A DNA stretch of 64,000 bases, taken from positions 16,553,613 through 16,617,612 of the forward strand of contig NC_087071.1 of NCBI RefSeq assembly GCF_963678635.1, in the 5' to 3' direction. Origin of the DNA: Symsagittifera roscoffensis (Eukaryota; Xenacoelomorpha; Acoela; Convolutidae). Shown here piece after piece: positions 1-13,500 of this stretch. The notes under the pieces are model-generated. The model searched no databases. It was not told the origin of the DNA and saw only the letters and a program-made list of their open reading frames with translations. The position numbers and the translations under genes are program-made. Within the stretch, counting starts at the first letter, position 1. Each line of letters starts with the position of its first letter.

Positions 1-137
1 AGCATAGTGTGATTGTACGCTTTAACTTTTTTCCAACCCTAGTCGCTAATACAAGTGCTAATTTTCGGTGGCAGTTTTAAATCTCGAGCATGAACCTCTT
101 TTGAACCTCGTTTATGAATGAAGGTGATATACTTATT

Positions 138-510
138 AAGAGTCAATTAACCTATCTCAGACGCTTATATAGGTCGTGATGATTTTTTTTTTCATTTTTT
201 TTTTCAGGAAAACTCTTTAGGGTCAAATTTGCTTTTTCGCGGTTTTAATTCTGATTTCTTTTTTAGTTCAGTTCTTTTCCTTAGTTAAAAGGAAGAGAAA
301 CTCCCCTATCGAACAGCAAAAGTGCAAAGGTCACGAAAAATATGATCGACTCCTAGTTTCGAAAGTGGAATTTAATTTTCAGATTTCCCAGCAGAGAAAA
401 ATACTTTACCTTTTGATCCAGTTGTCTCAAATTGGGTTACAAAGTATCAATCATAAATTGTTCTGGAAATTCAAAGAGCTTGAAAGCCATATATATATTT
501 TTTAGAAATT
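138..510. repeat. Copy of the abundant ~465-bp MITE-like family, right end degraded
   Basis: Starts with AAGAGTCAAT and follows the family consensus: an ataggtcgtgatgattt segment, a tttcaggaaaa segment, tttttcgcggttt, the cgaacagcaaaa/aaaggtcacgaaaaa block and ttcaaagagcttgaaag. It sits in the Gi alpha intron. The remainder of 1-1428 shows nothing else I can name. Confidence 0.6.
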
Positions 511-1428
511 TGATTTTAAGTGCCAATGAATGAGTGGAATACAGTCCTTTAGGTGGCGCAGTGTTTTAAGACCCAATTCGTAAATATGTTCGCGCTCAAG
601 TTTGATTTTTGTTGGTTAGATTTTGATTCCTGAAGATTAAATTCACTCAAAAATTTGGGTTATTTCTCGGATTGCTTGAGATAATTAGTACTTTTCTAAC
701 TGAATGTTGCTCTGTTTTTTGGCATGTCAATCATTTCGGCGCTTCTGTTTTTGGTTTTGCTTCATGACTGTTCCTAAGCCCTAAAGAAGTAGGAAGAAAT
801 TATGTTTGGCCAACGATGGTATTTTCTCAATCAGTTAGAGGTTTCAGCTACGCTTAAAGGATTTTGACATTTTGTAAGACGTTTTTTTTTGTCTATAATA
901 CTATTTTTTTGGTGATTTTTCAAATTAAAAATGAGCAAAAAAGTAAAAAAAAAAAAAGTAAGTAAGTATATACTTTTTTTCTGCTCCCTGTAAAATTGTT
1001 ATCGAGGTTGGTAGAAAAATAATTATTTGGATGTGTTTTCAAGATTTTGGTTTTCTGTGAAAAGTTTGTTTTTGTCCGAAGTAGCACGCGATTACAGTAG
1101 GAAAATTATCCCTTCTCCTCAAGATAATGACTCGGATTGCCTATTGCTAGTGTTTTAGGGAATCTGGGACTTGGCGAAAAAATTTGTTTTCAAAACAGTG
1201 CTCCATGTTGTTAAAAGGTTAAGGAAAAATCCCTCATGCGCGAAGGACCGAATGCGTAAAGTTTTTATTAAGCCAATCAGAATACAGTATTCAAAAAACA
1301 GACAGAACTAACATTGAAACTTAGTCAGTTTTGGACTGTTCTAAGGACGCTGATTGGTTGAAATTTTTCGCTCATTCGTTTCCTCGCGAATGAGAACAAG
1401 CACGAAAGTGAACCCGTCTCTGTTTCAG

Positions 1429-1560
1429 GACCTGCAGAGTTGTTTTCTGCGTGCAAGAGAGTACCAGCTGAACGACTCTGCCTCCTACTATCTCAATGCA
1501 CTGGAGAGAATATCCACCCCTGACTACATACCCACAGTGCAAGATGTACTCAGGACCAGG
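1429..1560 (+). CDS. GNAI: Gi alpha exon a: end of helical domain and start of switch I
   Basis: 132 nt, phase 0 at both ends, with acceptor tttcag and donor GTCAGT. It encodes 44 residues from DLQSCF to VLRTR, including the family hallmark REYQLNDSA and PDYIPT. The last codon is the switch I arginine, conserved in all G-alpha proteins and needed for GTP hydrolysis. The preceding intron fills the window back to position 1. Confidence 0.95.
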
Positions 1561-4500
1561 GTCAGTTTCCTTCATCTCACACATTCACATTTATAGTTAA
1601 AATTAAACTTGTGAGCGTAGTTTATTAGTATGAATCTACATATTTAAAGAGTCATGAACGTAGTGAATCTTCTTATATAGGTTTTGGTTATTTTTTTTGT
1701 TTTTTTTTCAGGAAAAATTTGTTCAGGCATAAATTTGATTTTTCGCAGTTTGATTTTTCTTGTTCTAAAAAATTTTCTTGTTCTAGATTTTTCTTGTTCT
1801 GTTATTGATTATAACTTATTCTAGAAATTCAAAGAGCTTTAAGGCCATATATTTTTTACTTTGAATTTCGGAAGTTATTCAATAATTAAAGTTAGTATGT
1901 TTTTCTTTCCTTACGTTCATGACTAATTTCCAACTGTGAGTTGGCTATGTTTTCAACCTAACTCGCAAAAAAGTACTCATTTGGTGGCACTTTTGCGATA
2001 ATAACGATCTGCAGAAGCATAGCAGATATCATTGCACCTGTTATCTACTCAGTCAAGTGTCCGTGGCTGAGATGAAAGGGCGTTATACTCTCGAGGTCGT
2101 AGGTTTGATTCCAGCATAAAGCGAAAGTTTTACTACTCCAGGCTTATTTTTTCTATTTCATTACTTAGAGCTGCTTTTTCTCACTTGTGTAGGTGTTGAT
2201 TTTATTGTATCAAGTTAATTCGTTCACACTCAATTTTGATTAAGCGCGGTTTTTATCAGATTTCCTAGCGAATTTTTTAAAATATATTGAGCCAGTTTTC
2301 TCAAATTGTGTTAATTTTATCATAAAAGCACCAATCATTGTTTGTGAAATTCAAAGAGCTTTAAGGTCATATGTATATATTTGCGAAATGTGAAAGTTTA
2401 AGTTTTTTCATAAAGAAGTCAATTTTTTGTTTCCTTGTGTTTATTATTTTTTATAACTTGTAGTAATTCATAACTTTGACTTGGCTGTGTTCACTGATTT
2501 TCATATTTAAAAAGCCTGCTCAAAAAAATTTGTCATGATAGAGAGCTTCAAAAAGTTGGAAAAGACAGAAACAATTCAAACGTGCAATCTGCTAATTTTG
2601 AGCAAATTTTGCATGCAAATCTGAATTTCTTGGTGACTTTGTGACATACTTTTTGTCTGAAAAATTAGCTTTTGCTTGCCTTATTTTCTGAAATTGTTCA
2701 TTTGCTCTTTTTAGTTAATTTTGTGCGTTCAGCGTTTTACAACTCTATAATGCTAAATTGTTGGCAATATTGGTGACCTTGAGCGCTTCAATCAGTCAGA
2801 AAACCCAAGCATTTTAGTTTAATTAATTTTGAACACGGGTTTTACGTGTAGAAATCAATCATAAAGTAAAAACCAAAGTGAATTTCACATATAGGTCCTG
2901 ATTGTTTTTTAGGTTAAAATCAAAATTTTGAGTTATCGTGGTTTCTGATTTCTTAAGTTCATCGGCAAAATTGCAAAGGTCACGAATATTTTCAATGATT
3001 TCTAGTTTTGAAAATGGACTTGAGTTTTCTGAATTTCCAACGGATAATTTTATGAAAAAAGCCAATAAAACAATTCATGAAATTCAGAGAGCTTTAACTT
3101 GATTTTTTTCCCCTGAAAGTTGAGAACTGTTCAAAAGTTTTTCAACCATTGGTTTGCTGTTATGTATTTGAATATCGAATCAAGACTGAAAGGGCTTGAT
3201 TTTGGATAATCAGTCGATCTTTTGCGGTGTGTTTTTGGGTCAGCAGAGGGTCGAATCCCTGGGTGAATTTGCCACCTGTTGTTATATATCACAATTGTGC
3301 ATTTATCTGATTTCCTTTCTTCAGAAGAGTTTTTTTGGGATCCATCTACGTATTGCAGAAGGGATTTTGAATTTCTTTATTATCTATTTTGAGTAAAGTT
3401 TTGAATTGGAATGTAGATTTATTCCACCCCATTGGAGTTTCCTTAAAATTTTTTCAGCGAGTACAAGTTCAGCGAAGATTGGGAAAAATAGTTGTTTATG
3501 ATGTCACAGAGGCTATTCTTAGAAATCAATTGTGAAATTTAAAAAGATTTACTAGTGTATCGCAATCAAGAGGTTGGCGGTTCGAGGTTCACAAGGAAAT
3601 GTGCTGGTTGCTTAAAGTTGAAGCAACATTACCCCCATCAAGGTCAAAAAAATCAAAATAGCTGCACGTTGAGTCTGATCATATGTAAAATAGTGGTTGT
3701 CCTCTTATTAGAGGTGTGTTTATTTTCGTCCTTTACCCCCGAGGAAAGATGGCCTTTGAAACAGATAATTTAAAAGGTGAAAGCCTGTTGAAATTCAAAT
3801 TACACACTTCGCAGATCAGGGCTATTCAAATCAACCGTCAGGCGAAATTTTGAAAATGAAACATAAAATTTTTAATGCCAAAAATATTAGCATATGCTTA
3901 CCAACCACTTGAAATATAATTGCATATAATTTTTCATAAAACTTCTCAATCTTTTCTGGGAATTGTTTTTCTAAAAGGCCATACGGTATGATAAATTGTA
4001 TTCGAATGTGTACTGATTGTCAAGTAATAATGATGATACGCTTCATACAAATCTGAAAGGCTGAAAATCTAAACGAGTTGTAACGAATGTTGAAGCAGTC
4101 ATTGAACTGTGTACTGCTCAGTTTTCAATACGAATGAAATGTTTGTAGTCTTGAATTAGTTAAACCTATTTAGTTGTACATGCAATTAAATTGAAATTGT
4201 TCTTAGAGAAGATTCAATTTACTAGGCCAGCGCTTCGCTTGAGTATGAGCCGCAACAAAAATAACCGTTAACTTTTCCTAATTTTAAACTTGAATTTACA
4301 ACCTTATTTTTAACCGTTTATGACAATAATGGAATCAGTTTATAACTATCAGAGTACTAATATCGAATTGAATCGTCGGTTTTTGCATACGTCGGTTTTT
4401 GCAAAAAATAAATACGAGGCGTCAATATTAAGCCTATTTGTTTCTGAATATATCTTGGGTATGTGAACCGATTGTTTTATGTCTCAGTATCAAATCATTC

Positions 4501-7500
4501 ATAGAGGCCTCTCATGATTGTTGAGTTACGCAAGTGTAAAAAAATGGCCATGTTGTGCAAAGTAGCTCAGATTAAAAAACTTGGGCAGCCGGTATCTCTG
4601 TAAGTAGCACAGAACTTTCATGTAACTTTGAAGTTTTCAAAAAAACTTGTTTTTCAGTTGGTACTAAACAATCAATACAAGAATAGCCGGCTGCAGTGAA
4701 TTAGCATAGATATTACTTACCAGTTCTTTTATTAAAAAGAATTTAAAATTTTTTCTTCAATTTTTGTCGATGGTCTTGTGCGTGTGGGATGGTGGAGGCA
4801 CTAAAAGATAGCTCAAAACAATTGACCTATGTATTAATTAACATATAATAATAAAACTTAAGCACCGTTCAATCGCTTTATTGAATCAATATAAAAAGTG
4901 ATTTTTGAACTCTCGGAAAGTTCTTGTTTCGAGATGAGTTCATTTTGCAAATTTAAGAAACGGAAGAAACGAAAAAGACCTTGAGAATTTCTTTCCTTAA
5001 GACTTCAGATAATAAGATGCTGCCGTTTATACTTAAGAACAGTTATTTGTTCGAGTTGAGGTCATTTTGTAAATTTAAAGGATAAATAATCTTGGTTAAA
5101 GACTTCAATTATTAAACTGCTGCCGCATAAAAATATGAAAGTTAGTATTTTTCGTAGTCTTCGTTAAGTGTTCGGTTTATTACGCGCCTAAAATTAAAAC
5201 CCGTTATAAACAGGCTAATTTTTTCCCCCATTTTCTCATGTCTTTCTAATGCATCAGGTTCATCAATGGTGAAGAGAAGATCATTGTTCTCTCTAATTTT
5301 TCTTTTCTGTCTTAAATGTCGCGCTAAGTTCTGTTGCCGAGCGTTTTGCTTTATACAAACCAAATTTTCGGCTTATGTCTGCTTTTTTTGTCGGCATGTT
5401 TTCAAAAGCGCGTACTTTTTTGAAGGTTTGACTATTTCGCAATGCTGTCTTTTTTCTCATTTTCCAAGATAATGGAGTTACAAGATTTTCTGACGCTGAC
5501 TTTTTTGAGTTTTATGTTTTTTTTAAGTTTTGTCAATTAATTTTACGCGCCTTTATAAGAAATCAGTCAGTTGGGTCTTGGGTCATAAATTGTCGTAACT
5601 TCTGATGACAGACCTTTAGAGACACACAGGTTTTCCCATTTAAAAAAAAATAAATCCTACGCGTGATTGGGTTCGTCAAACGCATTTTGACTTGTAGATA
5701 TGTATTAGTGAATGATTTTTTGTTGCTCTTTTCACTTGCTAGAGCAAGTGTACTTCTAGACGTACTTTTTTCGGTGAAAAACTTTTGTTACAAATCTAAT
5801 TAAATGACTTTGCTTTATTATGGACTCCCTCAATTGGTCACCCAATTTCGAAATCTTGGGGTCGAGTCCCTGGAAGACCTTGTTTTTCTTCAACATGGAA
5901 TTTGATTTTTGTTTTCGAAATTTTGAATTGTGGACTATCGGTTATATAATTATTTTGCCAGCTTACTCTGATTTCGTTTAATTTCCGTGTTATTTTCCCT
6001 TTTTTTCTCTTAAATGGTTTAGGCCTGTGCTATATTGACTTATTTTCCTAATTTTGCATTTCATTGATTTATTGATTTTATAGCTTCGTGTGTTTCAGGA
6101 GCACTGGGGCGTAAAAATTGATTATAGCTCAAAATTGTCTATGACAAGATTGTTTTTGGCTCAAAACGCGTCTAAGTTTTTTTGGCTTAATTTCTGCTCG
6201 ATAAATGATTTTCAATGCTTACTTAACGGTAGTGATTGTGTTTCTTTACAAGTGTTCCTCAAATGGAACTTCATTTGAGACAAGTGTGTTGATGTTTTCT
6301 TGATGGTTTTTTCTTTTTTTTTTTAAATAATTCCTTCGACTTTTCTTCTCATTTTTTGACTGCTAGACTACAATGCTATTTTTAAGTTGTTTTGTAAGTG
6401 TTGTGAAGCTGCACTTTGCCTCTGTGTGTTAAACTTGAAATTCCGAAAACTATGAAATGCATGGCACTTTTTTTTGTCTTTTTATAATTATGTGTCTGTG
6501 GCGTTTAATTTTGTATCGCAAGGGTTACGAAACTGTAGAATTGCGTTAATTGCCTGTCTAAAGCTGATGAGCTGCTTGAATTTTCTTTGGTTTCTTTCCA
6601 CTTAACATTTTTCTGAAACCTTCAAATCTCTGGAAGTTTTAAAGCTTGATTGAATTCTGATTAAAAGGGCTTCAAAATGGCGAAATATCAATCTCATCTG
6701 ACATTCGTCTGTGTTGTCTGACGCAGCGTGAAAAGTTATTATTTTATAGTAGTATTGTCGCAATCAGGTTACATAGTGTGTTTTTGGGTGAAGACGACTG
6801 AGACAACTGAAAAGTCATAAATTTATTTTGATCTGATCCACACGCGCTGCAAGTTATAGTATCCAAAAAGCTATTCATGTTATTTTAAGTTCAAACGTTC
6901 TCTCATATTTCTTTTTCAGGGGTTTTTACGGCGGAAAATTTTTAGTTCGGCGGCTGATTTTCTTGAAAAGGATTGAATTCTGCCTTCCCAACATAGGATG
7001 AAAATTGCGGAAAGATTTCTATTCGAATTCACCATGATTACAGGAGCAAACGCTGGCGTATTAATGCGGTTACATTTATTTTCTAGCATAACTTGCACAA
7101 ATAAGTGATCAACTTTTGAGCTCATTTTTACCTGTTTTATCCGCAGCTTAAGAATAGCTTCTATCCATTTTTATTAAAGCGCTATCCAAAGCGGGATGGT
7201 GATTCGAATCCCGTAGCCGACTAGTTCTTGTAACACTTTTTTAATTATGTTAAGTTTTTTAATTTCATTTTCGTTTTTTCCTTGTAATCAGGGGCGGATC
7301 TAGGATTTTCTCGAGGGGGGGGGGGGGGGCGGATTTTCAAAAATTTTTAAAAAGTTTTGTCGACCTTTTTTTTAGGTTGACCGAATTGATTTTTCGAGTT
7401 CTCCCTAAGCACCGTTTAGTCCCTGTTTTGGCCAAATTTTCTGCGCCGCAGGCAAAATTTTGAAAAACAGCCCAAAAAAGTGTTTTTTGGTAAATTTTGA

Positions 7501-10500
7501 CCAAAAAATTGCGTTTTTTTTTGGCGCGCGCTCACCCATTAAAATTAGTATATACTGGCGCCAAAGGCGCCTTTAGAAAAATTTTAGGGTCGGTCGGCCA
7601 AAAATGGATTTCTTAAAAAGTACCAAAGGGGGGACCCTTTGGGTCGGCAGGGGCGTCCGCCCCCTTCCTAAATCCGCCCCTGCTTGTAATATAAAGCTCC
7701 TTTATGCCAATTTTTTGTTTATGCTTACGAAGTGCAGCTTCGCCTCTGTTTGAATCAATATAATTACTTGTGTGTTTTTGTTTGTGATTAGGTGAAGACA
7801 ACCGGGATAGTGGAGACTCGATTCCTGTTCAAGACACTCAGCTTCAAAATGATTGACGTGGGCGGACAGAGGAGTGAGAGGAAGAAGTGGATCCACTGCT
7901 TCGAAGGTCAGTCCACTATCTTTTCTTTGTGAAATCTTAAAGTGTTCATACTTATCCTAATTTTCGTGAGGCGACCATTTGTAACAGTAAATAGTTTGTT
8001 ACAATAGATTAAACAGCTTGATTGATTGAGATGCACAATTCCACTCCTGCTAAATATAAGCGGAGCAAGCGGTCGCTACTGGCCGAAGTTTTGTCACAAA
8101 TTGTCGCCCATTGCCTAAGTTAAGATAGGGGATCGGCCTATTAGCATGTGTGTCAATTAGCATTCCAATGTAAATGAATGCATTTGGCTCGCTCGCTAAA
8201 TCAAGGTTTCTTTGCTGAAATTTGTTTACTAAATTAGAAAACAATTTGCCGAATGACTTATTCGGCAAAAATGAAATATTAATTTCCTGACCTAATCAAG
8301 TATTTTTTTTCGATTGAAAGAAAATTTACGCATATTTTTTTAGACTGAATGAGCACCAATATAAAGCAACTAGCGCATGATGATTGACACACATGCTAAT
8401 CGCTACAGTCTAATTTAGATAATAGTGGGAAATATTTATTCAGTATCTTCTGGTATTTTGAAGAATTGGCTCTAGTGATTCGAGGGTGTCAATTTTTTTT
8501 TTAGCTGTTATAGATTTCAATAAGCGCAACGACTCTCTCTCTCTCTCTCTTTTTTTTTCTCTCTCTATTAGATTTCTGTGATCGACTTTTTAAAAAGTTT
8601 TTTATGAACAGTATTGTGAATAAACGTTGGTGCTGAAAATTATTTGCAGAGATTTTTTATCACTCAAGCATAGCTAATGTTAAATCATCATAACCTTTTT
8701 ATTCCAAAATTCGCTCATTTCAATTTGCTTGTGTGTAAATTAATGTCTTAATATCATTTATTTAAGTTGTGGTTTTCTTTTTTGTTTAGGAATAATTCTA
8801 GAGCTAAAGATTTTTTTGTAGGTAAAAAAACTTGTTGACAGAATCACTGAATCATTTTCTCACATCCGAGTTTTGTCAATCAACCGACATATTTTGAGCA
8901 TGTATGCGGAGTAAAAAATACCGATTGATCCAGTTTTCTCAAATTGGTTTAATTTAATGAAAAAGTGTCAAACATAAATTATTCTAGAAATTCAAAGAAC
9001 TTTAAGGCGATATAATTTTTTATTTGAAATTTGAAGTTTTTCAAGCAGCAACAAATCAGATTCTTTTTCGTTTCTTTGTGTTTATTGACTCTTTTCCAAC
9101 TATCTTCGGCTATATTTTAAGCTCTGCCATTTCACATTTATTCCTTACCCAATCGAGCTTGAGAGCTTAGTCTTAGTGACAGTGTTAAAGTTTGTTTTCA
9201 CTCAATTTTTCTATTTGCAACTCGCTTTTTAAAATCTTTTTGAAAGTGTAGTTTTTGGACTTTTTTAAATTATTTTTTGGCTTTGATATCTGTTAATGCT
9301 TCTTTTTGCTTGTGTTCCATTAAGTTTCCCAAGTGATTTCTATAAAGATATTTTTTTAGTGTCAATGAACGAAGAGAAGAAACTTGTTAGCTCAAGTTTT
9401 CTTTGTTTTGTTTTTCAGGAAAAATTGCACGCTTAAATTTAAATTTTCGTGGTTTGATTTCAAGTTAAATTGCTGAAAGGAAGTCAAATTACGCAATCCA
9501 ATCCGGAAAATGCAAATAGTGAAAAAATACGTGAATCACATTTATTTTTAAAAGTGAAATTTTAAAGTTTCCCATCGGAATAAAAGAGATACATGTTTAC
9601 CCAGTCTTCTCTAATTGGGTTATCTTTGTGAAAAAGTGGTACTCATGAAAGATTCTTGACATTTAAAGAGCTTTAAGTCCTGTATTTTCCCGAAAATTAA
9701 AAATGTTCAGTTTTTGTAAAGCAATCTTTTTTTCAATAGCTATTTTCAAGTCTAAAAAAAGCAATTTTATGATTGATTCAAATAAATCAAAAAGTTTATC
9801 AAATGTTTGTTGTGTAAAAGCGTTTAAAACATATAGTACGTGAAAGTTCAATCAACAACGAGAAATACTGGTGTTAATGTTTGTGTCAGTTTGGCTGGGG
9901 AGTGGAGAGTATGGGTTCCTATGGGTTACGTAGCAGTGTTTAGACAACCGCATTTTGAGACTCGTCAGTAAGCAGACAAATACTGTATCAACCAATCAGA
10001 ATCGATACAAGGAAGAAATGAATAATTAATAATTATTTCGTAAATTTGCTTTCTCATCTCGATTCTGATTGGTTAAAATGGTTTTTGTCTGCTTACTGAC
10101 GAGTAGGAATACGGGGTTGTCTAAATACAGAAAGCACTTCGTTCCTACGGTGTTTGTGTCCCACAATGTTCTAGTATTTTCCGAATCGAAATTGAAAAAA
10201 GATATGGATTTCAAACCATTGTGCTACTTGCACAGCAGCCGGTTGCTTTTTTTGCTGCAAAATAAATTCGTGAGCCTGATGCAAATCTCTATCCAAATGG
10301 GCAATCTTAAATACTTTGCTTTGCGTTTAACCAGAACGAAAATAGGAAGAAAGCATTTGATAATTTATTATTGGCCATATTGCGGCAATTTTTGCGGAAT
10401 TAGTCATGATTATTGATTTTTTTCTTTGATCACCAGTACTTTTTAATTGCAGTTCGTGCCGCTTAGTTTTCTCTTCTGATTTCTTCTAACAGTGTCTAAG

Positions 10501-13500
10501 TAATGCAAGCCTCGCCTGTGCCATAGAAATTTTGTCCTCTTGAAGTTGTTGCTTCAGTTCCAGTTTGTCAATGTCAAAAAAATTTAATTCGGCATCTAAC
10601 TGTGCGAGTGGTAACTGCATTTCAAAATCTGTTGCAGTCTTGTTCAATTGTGAAATGTAGTTTCTTTTTTCGAACAATTCCCAAGATAAAAGTATCTGAG
10701 TAGCTTTCAATTGATCTGTTGTTTGCTGGAGATATTTTTGACGATCTGCCACATCGGATAGCTGAAAATAATACGTTTTTAATTTCTAAATTGGAAAATG
10801 TTCACCATTTTTAGTTTGTGCAATAATTATACGTGCGATATCGACAACTCAAAAAAACCTGACGAAGCTGATATCACTTAACCTTAATTTTTTTATATCA
10901 AAATAGATACGATCATTGATTTTCTCTAGTTTAATCAATCTTGAAAGTTTCCTTGGTAAGTAGACAACCGCGTAAACAGACAGTTCATTAAACACTCAAA
11001 TTTGACAAACTCAAATGTAATTGGCTGAAGCATGTTTTGAAATGATTACGTCTCAAATGGCATAATTCCCAAATGGCATAAAAATTAAAAATTTCCCAAA
11101 TGGCATAAATTTCATGCAACAGTTGCTTTGGAAAAATCGAGAACAATTTTTTCGTGAACAATGTGAGAAAATTAGCCAAATTGTCAATTGACATTTGTTG
11201 ATTGACATTTTATCGTGAAAAACTTGTAGAACTTTTTATCAAAAGCAAGAAGCATAAGCATGCGATTATTAATAAGCTGCTTGTGGTCAATTTTTTTTCG
11301 ACAAATCTGTTGCTTAAATTTGTTTGGAAGCAATTAATTCCAAATCTTGTTCTCATGCTTTCGTTCCTGACAAAATGATAGAATTAGAAATTGATGGAAA
11401 ACGTTTAAATTACAATGAAAACTTGAAATTTATGCCATTTGGAAAAAGTTTCCATTTTTATGCCATTTGGGAATTATTCCATTTGGGAAGTTACCTTTTG
11501 AAATATTTATTCGAAACTGGTTTAAAATTAGTTTTTAAGAGCAATGAACGTAGTGAGTACATAGGTCTTAACGATTTTTTTTTTCAGGAAAGTCTTTAAA
11601 GTTTGTTCACGCTCAATTTTGATTTTTCGCGGTTTGACTTGTGATTTAATTTTGAGTTCAATGCATTTCTATTGTTAAAAAAAGACAGGCAAAATCCACT
11701 ATCGAACTGCAAAAATGTAAAGATCACGAAAAACGTGATCGACTTCTAGTTTCGAAATTGGAAATTAATTATCAGATTTCCCAGTGAAAATAAAAGTTTT
11801 GCCTATTGATCCAGTTTTCTCAAATTGGGTTGACAAAAAAGTGTTCATCATAAATTTTTCTACAAATTCAAAGAGTTTTATTTTAAGGCCATCTGATTTT
11901 TTCTTCGAAATTGAAAGTTGAAGGTTTTTGAAAAAACAAAGCAGTTTTTTTTTCAGTTTCCTTGCGTTCATTACTCTTTTTCAACTGTCAGTTGGCTATG
12001 TTTTCAATTCGATATCAATATTCGATAAGCTATATATTATCAATATTCTGTTGATATTTGAGATTACGTTATGAAAAACCAAGTTGTTTGGAGTTGCCGA
12101 AGATTAACATGGTGGTCTTTATTTTTCAAAATTTGCCTTAGATTTAGAGATTGATAAATGTGTCTGCTAACACTGTTGTCTTCTAGCTGCTACGTAACCC
12201 AGATTTTGATTCAGCGTTAAAGCATTCTGTGAATGTGCTGCTAAGACGCTTCTTTCTAAAGCTTATCTTTAAGTAGGTAATTTGGGCTCAATTCATAATT
12301 CGTCATTGGGTTGATAGCCCAATAAGTTAGTTTTGAGAATATATGTCTTGATTAAATGTTAATGAGCAGTGATTGAATAAATTCCGTTTTTGAAATTTCT
12401 TCTCTTCCATTTTTGAAACTTCCTCTTTTAGCTCTTATGTTTTTGTGTGCCAATCAACTTTAAATTAAACACTTACATAGGTCGTGTTAATTTCTTCGAT
12501 CTTTATAGGAAAAGTCTTAAACATTTTTCACGCTCAAGTTTGATTTAGCGGCTTGACTTTTGATTTCTTTTGAAGGACTTTTCAAATTTATTTGAAAAAT
12601 GGACGGTTAGTTTTGCAAGCCAATAACAAACTTTGCTGATTTTCTATTGAAAAAAGTTCTGAATATATCAATCATTTTTTAATCTATGGAATTCATTGGC
12701 ACTTTTTTGGCTCACTTTTAATGGAATCCTTTTTTCTCATTTTTCTCACGATTAACAATCAAACGTGACAGCAATCAAATTGCGTTAGCATAACTGGTGT
12801 GAGAATGTTTTTAGCAAATTTTACTGAGTTTTTGTCGAGGCATCGAAGTTACATTAAAAATAGCGGTAAAAATTGGAAACCAATATTTTCATTGTCCTCA
12901 ATTTTGGTTGTCGATGTTATCAAGTGAAATACGTCGAGCGTTCGTGTAAAACTAAAACAAATTCTAAAGTATGAGTGTTTTTGAAAGAAGATTTTAAAGT
13001 TTCAATGGAGGTAGTGGAGACACTTATATTGGTTGCGTTCAGTGTATTGACGTATTGTGAAAAAATCGTATAACCAGAGGCGGATCCAGTGTTTTCGAGG
13101 GGTGGGGGGAGGGAGGACCAAATTGATTCGTGAGCTCTCCCAAAACACTAAAAAAGACATTGTTTTCGCCGCATTTTCTGCGTCGCAGGCAAAATTTTTG
13201 AAAAACAAAAACAGGCCTAAAAGGCGTTTTTAGGCACTTTTTGGAAAGTTTTGACCAAAAATCGCCTTTTTTCGGCGCGCGCTTCCCCGGCAAAGTTTTT
13301 AAATTTTAGCGCCAAAGGTGCATTAAGAAAAATTTCGAAATAGTTGGATATCTCGAAATAGTACAAAGGGGGACCCTTGGGGTCAGCAGAGTTTCGACTC
13401 CCTGAGGATGGGGCGTCTGCCCCCCTCCCTCTTAATTCCGCCCCTGCGTATAACTTATAATCGTATAATCCGGTTATCGTATAGCTTTTAATCGTACATT

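Larger units (their letters stand above)
1561..7791. other. Gi alpha intron (6.2 kb)
   Basis: Apart from the MITE-like fragments, the SINE fragment near 2054, the possible pogo remnant, a box B-like tRNA remnant near 7175-7225 and the hAT-like MITE at 7289, I see only AT-rich sequence with poly-T runs and no supported exon. Confidence 0.7.

Noticed and set aside
13002-13293. - strand ORFs of 68 and 84 codons
   Set aside because: Lie inside the hAT-like MITE; similar ORFs appear in its other copies and show no transposase motifs.
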